Source: Selaginella moellendorffii
Taxonomy: Eukaryota; Streptophyta; Lycopodiopsida; Selaginellales; Selaginellaceae
Reading direction: 5' to 3'
NCBI RefSeq assembly: GCF_000143415.4
Contig: NW_003314264.1
Coordinates: 2,825,444-2,889,443, forward strand
Length of the DNA: 64,000 nucleotides
Made by a program: the position numbers and the translations under genes. The notes below the pieces were generated by a model. It saw nothing but the letters and a program-made list of their open reading frames with translations. It searched no databases and was not told the DNA's origin. Shown piece after piece: positions 52,529 to 64,000 of the stretch. Numbering within the stretch: the stretch's first letter is position 1; each line of letters begins with the position of its first letter.

Positions 52529-54183
52529 ATGGGAGCCGGGAGATTGAGCGGCAGCCTGGAAGTGACGCTGGTCTCGGCCACGCTGCTACGATCCGAAGGT
52601 AAGATCGCATCGATCTCGGGAGTGGAAAGGTTTTGAGATTTTTTCTCTTGTTTTTGCCCCAGAGTCGCTAGATACTTATGCGACTGTGCGATGTGGAACG
52701 CATCAGTCTACTACTCACACCGCCAAAGGTATGCTCGTTTTCTAGCTCCAGAAAGTTTTTAGCTTTGAGGTTTCTATCCAGATCAGGGAGGTCTCCCTAG
52801 CTGGAACAAGGTTTTCAAGTTTAAACTCGATGATGAGAGCGAAGCGGAGACCATTCTTGTGGAGGTTTTCGGTGTCAAGCCCGAGCTGGATGAGCTCATC
52901 GGTCTTGTCAGGTAAGAAAAAGTTTTTCCTTTCTTGTGGTTTCCGACACTTGATTTAAAAACTGAAACGCAGGATACCGATCTCCAAGGCCGTTTCATCC
53001 GACAGGGAATTGCTCGCATTGACAAAGCCAGGAGGTGGCGAGTCTGGTCAGATCAAAGTTAACTTCAACTGGATTCCTTCCAAGGTAAGCAATTTTTCTT
53101 TCGTCCTTGATCGAGTTTTCATGCCAACTTTCGTGATCTCCACAGGATAGCGAGACCACCAAGGCTTTCCACCCCAGCGCTCCATATCCAGCAGGAATCG
53201 AGACAGCCTTCTCCGACTTGAAACTCTCCAAATCTCAAGAACAGCCTGGAGAAGCTCCATATCCGCCACCACCATCCTACGCTCCTCCCGCCTACACAGT
53301 CGAGTCCCCGCCATACCCTCCAAGCTATCCTCCAGCATCCGGAAAGAAAGCTCCAGACACTCCTTACAGCAGAGATCCAATCTATCCCCCGGAAGGCGGA
53401 TCGATCTCACTCCATCCTCCACCGTACCACGCCAGCGACTATCCTCCGCCACCTCCAGTTCCAGCGTTTCCATCGCCAACTTACGCTCCACTCACGGAAG
53501 AAATAACGAGCCGAGGCCTGGGTGACAAGCAAGACAAAGGCAAGCACGGCTATCCTCCATCCGGCTATCCTCCGCAAGATCCTTACGGCTATCCTGGTGG
53601 CTATCCTCCCGCTCCCGGTGGCTATCCCCCGGCTCCAGGGGGTTACCCCCCGGCTCCTCACGGTGGTGGCGGCTATCCCCCGGCCGGGTATCCTCCGGCT
53701 CCTCCTCACGGTGGCGCCGCTGGATATCCTCCAGCCGGGTATCCATCGTCCTCGGACTCTCGCATGGGAGGTAAGAAGTTTGCTGGTTTACCCAAACTTT
53801 CATGAAATTAACATTGTATGATCACAGGCCATGGAATAGCTGGAGCTATCGCTGGTGCCGCCGCGAGTATGCTCGGCGGTGGAGCTCATGGAGCTCACGG
53901 CGGGTATGGCTATGGTCAGACTGGTCACACTCCCGGTTATGGTCACGCCCCTGGTTATGGTCACGCCCCGGGCTATGGACACGCCCCCGCCCCCTATGGG
54001 TATGGACACGGCCACGGTAAGCATGGTAAGCATGGTAAGCACGGTAAGCATGGGCACTACGGCGGTGGATACATGGTTGGCCATGGCGGTGGTCACTATG
54101 GTGGTCACCATGGTAAGAAGTTCGGCGGCAAGCACGGGATGTTTGGCAAGCACAAGGGCGGCAAGTACGGCAAATGGAAGTAA
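52529..54183 (+). CDS. C2-domain protein with XYPPX/Gly-His-rich tail
   Basis: Six exons, join(52529..52598,52663..52728,52782..52911,52973..53084,53146..53770,53828..54183), 452 aa. Residues about 5-125 form a C2 domain (LEVTLVSATLLRSEESLDTYATV, then GGLPSWNKVFKFKL, TILVEVFGV, IPISKAV). Few of the calcium-binding Asp are present, so lipid binding may be Ca-independent. Then a Pro/Tyr-rich region with GYPPAPG-type repeats (XYPPX), and a last exon with AGAIAGAAASMLGG followed by YGHAPG and HGKHGK repeats ending GKYGKWK. C2 plus GYPP repeats occurs in plant SRC2-like cold- or calcium-signalling proteins at membranes. The His/Gly tail may phase-separate or bind metal (inference). Confidence 0.85.
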
Positions 54184-54233
54184 AAGTTGCTCGTAGCATT
54201 ATGCTTAACTCTAATCGTTGTTATTTTACTTTA

Positions 54234-54239
54234 ATAAAT
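54234..54239 (+). promoter_or_regulatory. polyadenylation signal of the C2 protein gene
   Basis: AATAAA about 50 bp past the stop codon, followed by AT-rich sequence; fits a near-upstream polyadenylation element. Confidence 0.4.
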
Positions 54240-54474
54240 GCCATCGTGTAAATATATTATATTTTACCCCTTGCTCTCGCGCTGGATTGTGTTTCTACAC
54301 GCTTGCCGAGGCGACTGCGAGAGAGCGAGCGCGTCCTCCTCGGCGCGCGCCGCGATCTGGGATCCACATTCGCGATCGGATGCCAATTCCGCTGGCCGGC
54401 CGCTCGTTGTAGGGTAAGATCTGAGCTGCGCGTCTAGGGTTTTAGATTCGGCAGAGAGGGAGAGCAAGGGGGAG

Positions 54475-56741
54475 ATGGTCCAGCTGGGAGGAATGCGGCG
54501 CTGCCTCGCCGCTTGGATCCTGCTCGCGCTCGCCACTGCTGCGAGTGGCTCCCTGCATCGATCGATTCTCAGCGCCCGAGATCACACTTATGGCGAGAAT
54601 GACAAGGTCCCTCTCTACGCGAACAAAGTCGGGCCATTCCACAATCCCAGGTAGGATTGGATGGATTTTGGGGATTTTTCTCTCAAGGATTTTTTTCTGT
54701 TACTCGCAGTGAGACGTACCAGTATTTCGATCTTCCTTTCTGCGAGCCATCAAATCTCAAGCACAAGAGTGAAGATTTGGGTGAGGTTCTTGAGGGCGAC
54801 CGAATGGTGACCACTCGGTATAACATCACTTTCAAGACTGACAAAGAGACGGAAGAGCTTTGCTCTTTCAAGCTCGAGCCGGAGACGAAACGCAAGTTCC
54901 GGAGTGCTATTGAGCAAGACTACTACTTCCAGGTTAGCTTTTTCCCCCTTCTGTTGACGTCTAGTACCATTCGCTCACTTTTTTTCTCTGGATTTGGCAG
55001 ATGTTTTTCGATGATCTCCCCTTATGGGGCTTTGTTGGAAAGCTCCAGACCGACGAGAAAAAGGAGGAGCGCTACATGCTTTTCACGCATGTCCATTTCG
55101 AGATCGCATTTAATGACAATCGGGTGATCGAGGTCACTGTGTCAACCGATCCGGATCACGCCGTGGATATCAGCGATGATGAGCCCACCGATGTGAAGTT
55201 CACTTACTCCGTGAAATGGAAGAAGACACCGATCACCTTCGACCGAAGGATGGAAAAGTATCAAAAGTATTCCTTTCTGCCGCAGCATTTGGAGATCCAC
55301 TGGTTCTCGATTATCAACTCCTGTGTGACAGTGCTTCTATTGACGGGGTTTCTGGCAACGATTCTCATGCGCGTCCTGAAGAACGACTTTATCAAGTTTG
55401 GATCTTACCTCTTCACTTTGAGCTTTACTAACGCCTCTAGCTTTTCAGGTATACTAAAGAGGATGAGGAGGATCCAGAGGAAACCGGGTGGAAATATATC
55501 CATGGAGACGTTTTCCGGTTTCCAAACCATCCAAAGTAAGAACTTTTCAAGAGATAATTCTCTTGTCTCATGTGTGTGGCTTGGCAGTATGTTTGCGGCT
55601 GTTATTGGAAGTGGAACGCAGCTTCTAGTTCTTGCGTTATGTATCTTTGGCTTGGCGCTGGTGGGAGTGTTCTATCCGTACAACAGAGGAGCGCTCAACA
55701 CAGCATGCCTCGTAATTTATGCTCTGACGGCTGGTATTTCTGGGTACGTCTCTGCACACTTGTACCGTCAAATGGGAGGTGAAGCCTGGGTAAGAATAGT
55801 TTCCACTTGACTTCCAGGTGTTTGGTATCTCACTCAACTCTGGACTAAACCTTTCAGGTTCGAAATCTCCTGCTCACGGCATCACTTTTTTGCGGTCCTT
55901 TGTTTTTGGTATTTTGCTTCAACAACACCGTTGCTATATCATACCGGTCTACGGCTGCACTTCCGTTTGGAACTATCGTGATCATCTTCATTATCTGGGC
56001 GCTCGTCACGTTCCCCTTGACAGTAAGTATACTCGGGCGTCCCGCCTTGCGTTTATTCATCTTTTTGTTTCCTTGTAAAGGTTCTTGGAGGAATTGCTGG
56101 CAAGAACAACAAGAATGAATTTTACGCACCTTGCAGGACCAAAAAGTTCCCGAGAGAGATTCCTGCGCTTCCGTGGTATCGGAAAACCATCCCTCAGGTG
56201 ATTGAAACTTCTCTACTTGGTTCCAGTTAGTTGCTCACAACGCACGCTTTGCCGCAGATGTGCATGGCCGGTTTCCTTCCTTTCAGCGCCATCTATATCG
56301 AGTTGTACTATATCTTCGCCAGTGTCTGGGGGCACAAGATCTATACAATTTACAGCATTCTATTCATCGTCTTCATCATTCTGATCATCGTGACTGCGTT
56401 CATCACCATCGCTCTCACGTATTTCCAGCTCGCAATCGAAGATCACGAATGGTGGTGGAGGTAAGCTTTTTCTCGTTCTCTCTTTCTGATGGAAGAACTC
56501 AAATCAATCGCTCGCTCGCAGGTCGGTCTTTTGTGGTGGATCCACTGGCCTGTTCGTCTACGGCTACTGTTACTACTACTACTTTGCGAGATCGGACATG
56601 ACCGGCCTGATGCAAACTTCCTTCTTCTTCGGCTACATGGCGTGCGTGTGCTATGGTTTCTTTTTGATGCTCGGCTCCGTGGGATACAGGGCCTCGCTCC
56701 TCTTCGTCCGCCACATCTACAGAGCGATCAAATGCGAATAA
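54475..56741 (+). CDS. transmembrane nine (TMN/EMP70) family protein
   Basis: Nine exons, join(54475..54650,54710..54932,55001..55395,55449..55535,55588..55789,55858..56022,56081..56197,56258..56460,56522..56741), 595 aa. A signal peptide ([16 protein letters not shown]) is followed by a luminal domain ([23 protein letters not shown]...) and nine hydrophobic segments from about residue 285. Family marks include [58 protein letters not shown] and [17 protein letters not shown]. The C-terminus RAIKCE carries the KxD/E-type signal for COPI/COPII sorting, so Golgi residence is expected. A second Met six codons in (MRRCLAAW) could also start translation. Confidence 0.93.
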
Positions 56742-57271
56742 AGAAAACCAGAGAGGTGATTGCTCGGCTGGACTTAAGATCGTTCTTGCATTTTGTTAGA
56801 AAGAAAAACTTTTATGGTATCCTAGAAAGCAAACTATAAAGGATATACTTCGAATCGACCAATCGCGAGCTAGCATTTATCATCCGGGATTTGCGAGAAG
56901 CTGTGATATCCATTGGGGGCATTTGCCGGGCGCTAGATTCGATCACCAACTCCTTTGGGTTGCCTATTTGGACTTGTTGCGTGGATTGACGATGGAGCTC
57001 TTAGAGATTTGTGGAAGTCCTTGGGCGAGGTTGCGCTGCGCTTTCGTCATTGGAGGGGGGCGAATATGCTTCCATATCCCTCGCAAAATCCTAAAGTCTG
57101 GAACCCTAACAGGGGGCAGAAGGGAAAAAAGGGAGCCGAGCAGTCGAGATTGCGGCTTAGGGCGGGGCGAGCTCGCTGCTGCGCGCCAGGGTTTGGATCG
57201 GCCGCTCCGCGATCGAGGTAGAAATTCTAGAATGCGGTGAAGCTACGGGCTGGGCTGATTGCGCTGCTGAA
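56742..57271. other. intergenic between TMN and metallophosphoesterase genes
   Basis: 530 bp; the 3' flank of the TMN gene, then GC-richer sequence expected to hold the promoter and leader of the next gene. Short open frames only. Confidence 0.45.
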
Positions 57272-60200
57272 ATGCGCTCTGATTTGAAGCTGCTGATCGA
57301 AATGGACCGGGTGAAGGAGATTCTCACCCACCAGTACTCGTATCCTCACGAGCACTCGCGCCATGCGATGCTCGCGGTGCTGGCCGGCTGCCTCTTCTTC
57401 ATTTCCACGGACAATTTCCACACGCTGATTCATCGGTTTGACAACAATATCAAGTGGTGGTCCATCTATGCGTTCCTGCTGGGATTCTTCTACTTCTTCT
57501 CATCGCCTTTTCTCGTCAGGACGATCGAGCCGAGCTACTCGAATTTCAATCGATGGTACTCTTTCTTGTTAGATTGAAAATTATGATTTTTCTTTCTTTT
57601 TGCTTTATCTCAGGTATGTTCTTTGGTTGCTTGTTGCGGCAGTATATCATCTTCCAAGCTTCCAATCCATGGGAGTTGACATTCGGATGAACTTATCCCT
57701 CTTCCTTACGTTATTTATGGCATCGGTGCTCATCCTCGTCCTCTTTCATATCAGCTATCTGGGATTGTGGTATCTGGGCCTTGTTGCTCGTCTTGCTGGA
57801 AATCGCCCGGAGATCCTCACAATTTTGCAGAACAGCACGGTTTGTTTCTCCTTTAGTTTCCATTTTAAAATTCCTTCTCACTTGTTTTTTCCGTCGTCTC
57901 TTCTTTTTGTAGGTGCTGAGTATTGCATGCTGCGTTTTCTACAGTCACTGTGGAAATCGTGGGCCTAAAGGTAAACCTTTGGGAAGGCAACTGTCGTCCA
58001 CGGTGCTGTTCGAGAACTTATTACACTCGAATCTAACAAAATGGATAAACAACTGGCCTCCAATGCACGAAGTAAAAGAACAAGTGTGTCACAACTGGCT
58101 TGGTCCGGTTGGGTCGGCGGCCGACTATCCCGTTTTCTCAAAGTGGGTTGTTTATGGCGAGGTATGAAGTGCTAATTGCAATATGTCGGTGGGATATGAT
58201 TAACAGCCTCGTGATTTCTAGATGGTTTGTCATGATGCTTGCGTTAAAACATCGGAAAACATTTCTCCCATATTTTCCTTATGGGCGACATTTATCGGAC
58301 TCTACATTGCGAACTATATCGTTGAACGCTCCACGGGGTGAGTGGAGACTTTCACCATGTAAACTGAGTAACAAAACCCTTTTGTGCAGGTGGGCCTTGA
58401 CACATCCTCAGCCGTCCGGTGCACGACGACGAAAAATTGTTACGGCTCCAGAGTTTCTCGATATGGTTCCATGGTACTCAGGGTACAGTGAAAGAACCTT
58501 GAGGACGCTGATTTCCTGACGCTGGTTCTAACTTTTGCAGAACGTCAGCCGACCTGTTTAAAACAGCGTTTGATCTTGTGATATCTGTGACGCTGTTTCT
58601 TGGTCGATTCGATTTACGCACTATGCAGGTAACGTTCTTTTCTTAGTTTGTTCTTTTGTATCTAATATGCTTTGGCTCCAGGCTGCCATTAGTAAAGCAC
58701 AACAAACTGAAAAGGACGGGTTCCTATATACACATTTTCATAAAAAAGAAGAAATGTGGTTCGATTTTATGGCTGATACTGGAGACGGGGGTAACTCTAC
58801 ATATACTGTAGCCCGTCTTCTCGCTCAACCATTTCTCAAAGTTAATGTTGGCGGCCGAGAAACTGTTCTCCAGCGTAGTAGTTTACTTCTTCTTGGAGGC
58901 GATCTTGCGTAAGCTTCAATATTGTTCTCATGCATCAAACAGATTGTTTTGCCTTCTATGTTTTGCAGCTATCCAAATCCTTCTCCAACGTCTTATGAGC
59001 AACGTCTTTTTCGACCATTTGAATATGCAATGCAGCCCCCAAAGTTTTACAGGCCGGAGCATATCGCTGCTACGAAACCAGAGCTTCCTGATAATGTGGA
59101 GAAGCTTCAAGCTTATGTTGGTCCTCAGTGTTTTGCAATTCCAGGAAATCACGGTTGGTGCTTACTATTCAGTTCACTTGCAGTTCTTCTTATACATGTA
59201 TTTTCGTTTCAGATTGGTTTGATGGACTCGAAACATTTATGCGATACATATGTCACAAAAGCTGGCTTGGAGGCTGGTTACTGCCTCAAGAGAAGAGCTA
59301 CTTTGCCTTGCAGCTGCCACACGGATGGTGGGTGTTCGGTCTGGACCAAGCTTTACATGGAGACATAGACTTATTCCAGTTTAAATATTTTTCCGAGATT
59401 GCTAAAGAGCAGGTACTTATCCTTGAATCAATTACCTAGGTGTGTTAAGGTGTTTCTAATGGCACAGGTGGGATCAAAGGACTCGGTGATTATTATTACT
59501 CATGAACCGACCTGGTTACTAGATTGGTACTGGGAAGGGTCAACAGGAAACAATGTTTCTCATCTAATCAAGGATCATCTGAAAGGCCGCTGTCGTCTAC
59601 GCTTATCGGGTGATCTACATTTTTATATGCGTCACACGGCAGGCCCAGCAGCCGAGAATCCAGCCAGTGTGCAGCATTTGATAGTGAATGGCTGTGGCGG
59701 AGCTTTTCTTCACCCAACTCACGTCTTCACAAAGTTTTCTCAGTTTGAAGGCACAACGTACCAAAACAAAGCCTCGTACCCTTTGCCTGTAGACTCCAGA
59801 AAGGTATCCCGTTTTGGTGCTTTTCTTAATTTGTTTCTCCTTTCTGACTCGTGCTCTTTTCAGATTGCATTGGGAAACATTCTGAAGTTTCGAAAGAAAA
59901 ACTGGAGATTTGATATCATTGGAGGAGTTTTGTATTTCGTCCTCGTTTTTTCCATGTTTCCTCAGGTACTCTGCAGTCCTAAATTCTGCCGGATTCGATT
60001 CATCAATTCTATTTCTCTTTTATTTCCTGCAGTGCGATCTGGATAAATTTTTTCAGAAAAACACATTCTTTGGACATACTCGGCAGTTCTTCAATACAGT
60101 TGGACAGGTAATATACTTTCTACTAGAGGATTCATATGTTTCGCTGGGGGGACTATTTGGGATGCTTATTCTAGCGGTGCTCTTTGTCCCTGGAAAAGTT

Positions 60201-61095
60201 TCTCGCAAGAAGAAATTTCTTATAGGATTCCTACACTGCTGTGTACATTTAATCGTTGCGATCGGCCTCCTGCTTCTGTTGGAGCTTGGGATCGAGACTT
60301 GCGTTCGACATGGTCTGCTGGGCAATGCAGGTACGTCGATTTCTTTTCTCTTCTTTTTATGTTTCCATTGTAATCTGAACACCGGTTTCTTTTGTTGGAT
60401 TCGTAGGCTACCATACCTTGTACGAGTGGTATCGATCAGTTGAAAACGAGCATTTTCCTGACCCTACGGGTTTACGTGCTCGTATGGAGCGTTGGACTTT
60501 GGGCTTGTATCCCGCGTGCTTAAAGTATTTGATGTCAGCTTTTGATGTTCCAGAGGTAAGGAAAAACATTCCGTTTGCAGTGGCGGTTTCTGAACTGGAT
60601 TGTGCAGGTGATGGCTGTGACAAGAAGTAATATTTGCAGGACAGGATTGGATTCTATGTCCCGAGGCTTCAAACTCATCTATTACTCCTCGGTCTTCCTC
60701 TACTTCTGGGTTTTCTCTACGCCGGTGGTATCGTTTATCTTTGGAAGCTACTTATATACTTGCATCAACTGGCTGAACTTACACTTTGACGAGGCGTTCT
60801 CGTCATTGCGCATTGCAAACTACAAATCTTTTCTGCGGTGCCATGTGACAAAGACCGGCGATTTGGAAGTCTACACCCTTGCAGTTGACAAGGTAAACAA
60901 GCTTCATACTTTCTGGTGACATCACCTTTCATGCAGGTTCCAAAGGAGTGGATGTTGGATCCACTCTGGGACGAGGAGCAATCAGTGTCTCCCTCTTACA
61001 GCAGGAAGTATCCGAGTCAGTGGATACCTCTTCCACCTTACAGGGATGCCAATTGCAACGTCCGGGTGATCGACCACTTTGTTGTAAGCAAGTAA
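57272..61095 (+). CDS. large polytopic membrane protein with calcineurin-like phosphoesterase domain
   Basis: Fifteen exons, join(57272..57555,57614..57839,57913..58161,58222..58337,58390..58482,58541..58628,58682..58908,58969..59153,59213..59412,59468..59803,59864..59965,60033..60330,60407..60555,60608..60892,60937..61095), 998 aa. About five hydrophobic segments lie before the catalytic part and four or five after it. Phosphoesterase motifs are LLLLGGDLAYPNP (Asp 426), IPGNHDWFDG (Asn 488, His 489), IIITHEP (His 568) and LSGDLHFYMRH (His 607), the last replacing the usual GHxH. Domain plus topology fit a conserved plant family annotated as calcineurin-like metallophosphoesterase (At1g53710-like in my memory); substrate and compartment are unknown. 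The start ATG lacks a signal peptide; the first membrane segment is at about 35-50. Confidence 0.9.
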
Positions 61096-62800
61096 AAGGG
61101 AAACAGACTTGTTTATAGAATGACAGGCTCGAGAATGGCCCAGGACACAAGTAAGCCCGAGTTGGGAAGCCAAGAAGATCACTGGATTGGGTTTAAAGAT
61201 TTTTAAGCGAATACCAGTTTGAAAGCTTGTGCCGTTTACACCTCGTGGACTTCGCTTCGTTATTGCTAGATGCAAACAGCGCTTGCGTTTGTCTTAACAC
61301 CATGGTCATTCCTACACTGTAATTTGCTTTATAGAAGCAAACCCTCTCAAACTCGCCTGGTACACGACTTCACATTTCACAATCGTCATTGCTACTGGTC
61401 CTTGCTGATGCGTAGCTGTCTGAAGTAGAACAACTTAGATTTTGGATCATCCAAAGCTTCCCATGAAACTTGTAATGCAATGGAACTCATGGAAAGCAGA
61501 GAAACTTTCTGAGCTGCAACACCGGGATACTTTCCGAGTTATAGTGGACCCTCAACTATTCAGATTTATATCTGTTGCTATAATTTTCATCTTCACGAGC
61601 TAGCGTCCAATTCTTCAGCTTGCGCAAGAATACGTGGAAAGTAAAGTAATTGCCGTCCCTACCCTTCCATATTCTAATCAGGAGATTTGACACATCCAAT
61701 TGATCTTCCCTGATAGGACTCTCAGTCTTGCGAGCGCAGCAGCATTTTGTTGGTCGACAAAAGCGATCAAGGCAATTGCGATCCTGGTATCTAGCATTGG
61801 AGAGCGCATGTAAATAGACGTTACTTTTCTTTTAGACAAGCAGCAAACATACGTTCAAGAGCTGGCTTGAGATTTTACTGACACTTGCGAGAAGAGAAGT
61901 CGCAAATATCATACCCAGTCCCATCTAATGAACACTCTTGATTTCCACTTCTTCCACCTCTTCTTGGATTGTGCCTGTACAAGCGAGCTCTGAGGTGGCT
62001 AGAGCTCATAAACTTACCGGCTTGTCTATACTTCTCTTTTCTTTTTTTCTAGAGAACCACACCTCAAGTCAATGGACTTGAGGAAAAGGCCTGGGAAAAA
62101 AATTGAATGGGAGAAGGAAAAAAAAGGAAAAACCAATCACTTTGTCTCGTGCTTAAATCTTTCCCGCACAGCCATAGCCCGCAAGACAGTCCTTATTAGA
62201 TCTAGATTCGTGAGAGAGAAAGGACCACAAACATTCCAAAGTAGCAGTTTTTGCAGCTCCTTTATGGTTGACATGCACGTAGGCCTGGCTGGACTGGCAA
62301 AAAAATATAAAGTCGAATTAGTGTGAAAGTCTACCTCCTTTCAACTAGCTGGCGACTTTCTCGATGGAGCTGGAAAGAATGGATTCATCCTGCTTCTTTT
62401 CCTGTGTCAGTATCGCTCAAGACTGTTTTTCAGTAAGCTAGACCATGACTTGCAATGAGAAAACAACATGCTTAGATCTCGTGACCTGTTCTCCGCCAAA
62501 GCGCCACAGGCTGTGGCGGCCATGGCTGGTTGCGCCATGGCAACCATCAAGACGCATTGCAATTCCAGGGCCAAGCCAAGGCATGGCACCACAGATATTA
62601 ACACTTGCATCATGTGACACAATTGAGAATGAGGGGATTGCCCAAGGTTTGTGGCAGCTTTTCTTGTGAATTCTTTTAGATGCTAAGCATGGGGTAGCAG
62701 TTCTCGGACTGTCCAGAACGTCCTCACGCCACAGCGGCCATACCACGCCCTTGGAACTCCGGCAATGACTAGTCCCAAGCCCAGTCGACCTTTAAGTTCT
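61096..62800. other. gene-free stretch of host-like composition
   Basis: The first few hundred bases should be the 3' untranslated region of the phosphoesterase gene. Beyond that only short open frames without family marks occur (the longest on plus near 62,072-62,326 and on minus near 62,438-62,746). No tRNA, no repeat of the other elements in the window. Confidence 0.45.
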
Positions 62801-63590
62801 AATTCTGGTTAGTGTGTTTCTATGTCATAATAATCAAAATGACACATGTTAATATCATCATTCTGATAATTAATATCAATCACCATATCCAAATCTCTCG
62901 AGAGGGAGGAGATAAGAAACGAGATTAGCTAAAACCTCCACTATACTTTTATGTTTCTTCGAATTGAAAAATTTGGATTGGGATAATGAACTTTTATGTC
63001 TTGATTCTAGTACTTTGGTGACTAAATAAATTGTACATTTGATTTATATTAATAATTAACAATGTGAATTTACAAATTATACCATAAACACTTAGCATTG
63101 TTTGCTTACTTAAGTAAGAGTGCTAATTGTAATAGTTTTGTTGTTTAAAGGTTTTGTAATATTTGATTTCATGTAGAAATGATAGAAATGTTGTTCATTA
63201 TGTATTGCATAGCTTATCAAATTTTATGGTTAGAATTTTCTTATTAAATATAAATATTTTTATTTTAAAAAAATAATTTATATATACAATCACATATTCA
63301 TTGTCATAAAATATAAATCAATTGACAAGTTAGGTTAAAATCCATACAAAACTTCCGAAAATAATAGGGGCAGTTTTAATATTCATAAAAAATAACACTT
63401 GAAAAACTTTGAAATAGCACTTTAATAATTACATAAAAATACATAAAATGCCAAAGTAGACCAATCATTAGAGAATTTACATCATTTCCAAATAAAACAT
63501 TAAAATAAAACAAACTCGGGATTTGACAAAGTAATAATATTTAAATATCTATCTTAATTGTCTTATTATCTTATCCATATAATACTAAAG
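62800..63590. other. AT-rich patch of unknown origin
   Basis: About 790 bp with a composition like the gypsy/TRIM block at 10.9-21.4 kb. I could not match it to those elements by eye and found no open frame. A decayed transposon is the simplest reading. Confidence 0.4.
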
Positions 63591-64000
63591 GAGCCTGTAA
63601 TTGGTCGCTGTTCGACTACGGTGCTGAGTTTGACTGCCTTGAGACCGGGATCCAGTGTCTGGATTCTGGTAGAGAGAGAAAATGAAATATTTTCGCTTAG
63701 GCAATTCCAAACAAAAGCCTCTGGGTTCAACTTCTAGAAAAAAAATCCGAGTTGCGAGCTCCTCTAACACAAAGAAGTATGCATTTTGTGCATAATTTCG
63801 CATAACACCCATACACGCTCTTGGGGCGCTCCGAGTCCTTCCGCCCATGGAAAGAATGTGGCCGATTCCATTCCATCCCATCAATAAGACGCCCGAACTT
63901 TTGCCATTTTTATAACGCGGGATTTTGGGTTGGAATCAGTTGAGAGAGTTGGAGCTTTTTGAGCTGCTGACTTCTCCAAATTCTCGACTCTCGAGGCTGA
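63591..64000. other. right edge, no gene supported
   Basis: GC rises again. One minus-strand frame of about 100 codons (63,585-63,884) has no recognisable domain. A gene may begin beyond the window. Confidence 0.35.

Noticed and set aside
62438-62746. 102-codon minus-strand frame as a gene
   Set aside because: No family marks, no splice or promoter context; the length is expected by chance at this GC content.

Overview
The window reads as nuclear DNA of a compact-genome land plant, most likely the lycophyte Selaginella moellendorffii (inference). The signs are spliceosomal introns of mostly 50-75 bp, gaps between same-strand genes as short as about 70 bp or even negative, a cluster of intronless PLS-type pentatricopeptide (PPR) genes, and plant families such as CYP72-clan and CYP704 P450s, a group-1 LEA protein, a TPLATE-complex EH protein and a TMN protein. 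I rebuilt exons by hand from GT-AG (twice GC-AG) borders. Every intact multi-exon model closes in frame.

Layout. 0.3-10.3 kb, all minus strand: an isoprenylated HMA protein, a CYP72-clan P450 and three intronless PPR genes. 10.9-21.4 kb: an AT-rich block without host genes, made of two decayed Ty3/gypsy retrotransposons in the same orientation, with four copies of a 199-bp-LTR miniature retrotransposon (TRIM) scattered in them. Its LTRs carry a 5S-rRNA-like box A to box C region and it has a tRNA-iMet-like primer binding site, so I identify it as Cassandra-like. 21.5-30.6 kb: a PPR pseudogene fragment, a membrane-anchored lipase, two PPR genes overlapping by 8 bp and a PTC7-type PP2C phosphatase, all minus strand. 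31-38 kb: a frameshifted ALG5-like glycosyltransferase, a CYP704 gene, a second ALG5-like gene, and an inverted near-copy of the CYP704 gene. 39-43.5 kb: a metallothionein, a third CYP704 and a small Em/LEA gene. 43.9-61.1 kb, mostly plus strand: a JOX-like 2-oxoglutarate dioxygenase, an AtEH/Pan1 protein, a BLOS2 homologue, an LRR receptor-like protein (minus), a C2/XYPPX protein, a TMN protein and a large membrane metallophosphoesterase. 61.1-64 kb shows no gene I can support.

Functional links are loose, as expected for a eukaryotic chromosome. The PPR genes probably serve organelle RNA editing or processing. The CYP704 genes belong to a fatty-acid omega-hydroxylase family. AtEH/Pan1, BLOS2 and TMN all belong to endomembrane trafficking. 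The most interesting signal is the 5S-bearing TRIM family nested in the gypsy remnants. The overlapping PPR pair and the inverted CYP704 duplication follow. Family names come from recognition by eye; no database search was possible.
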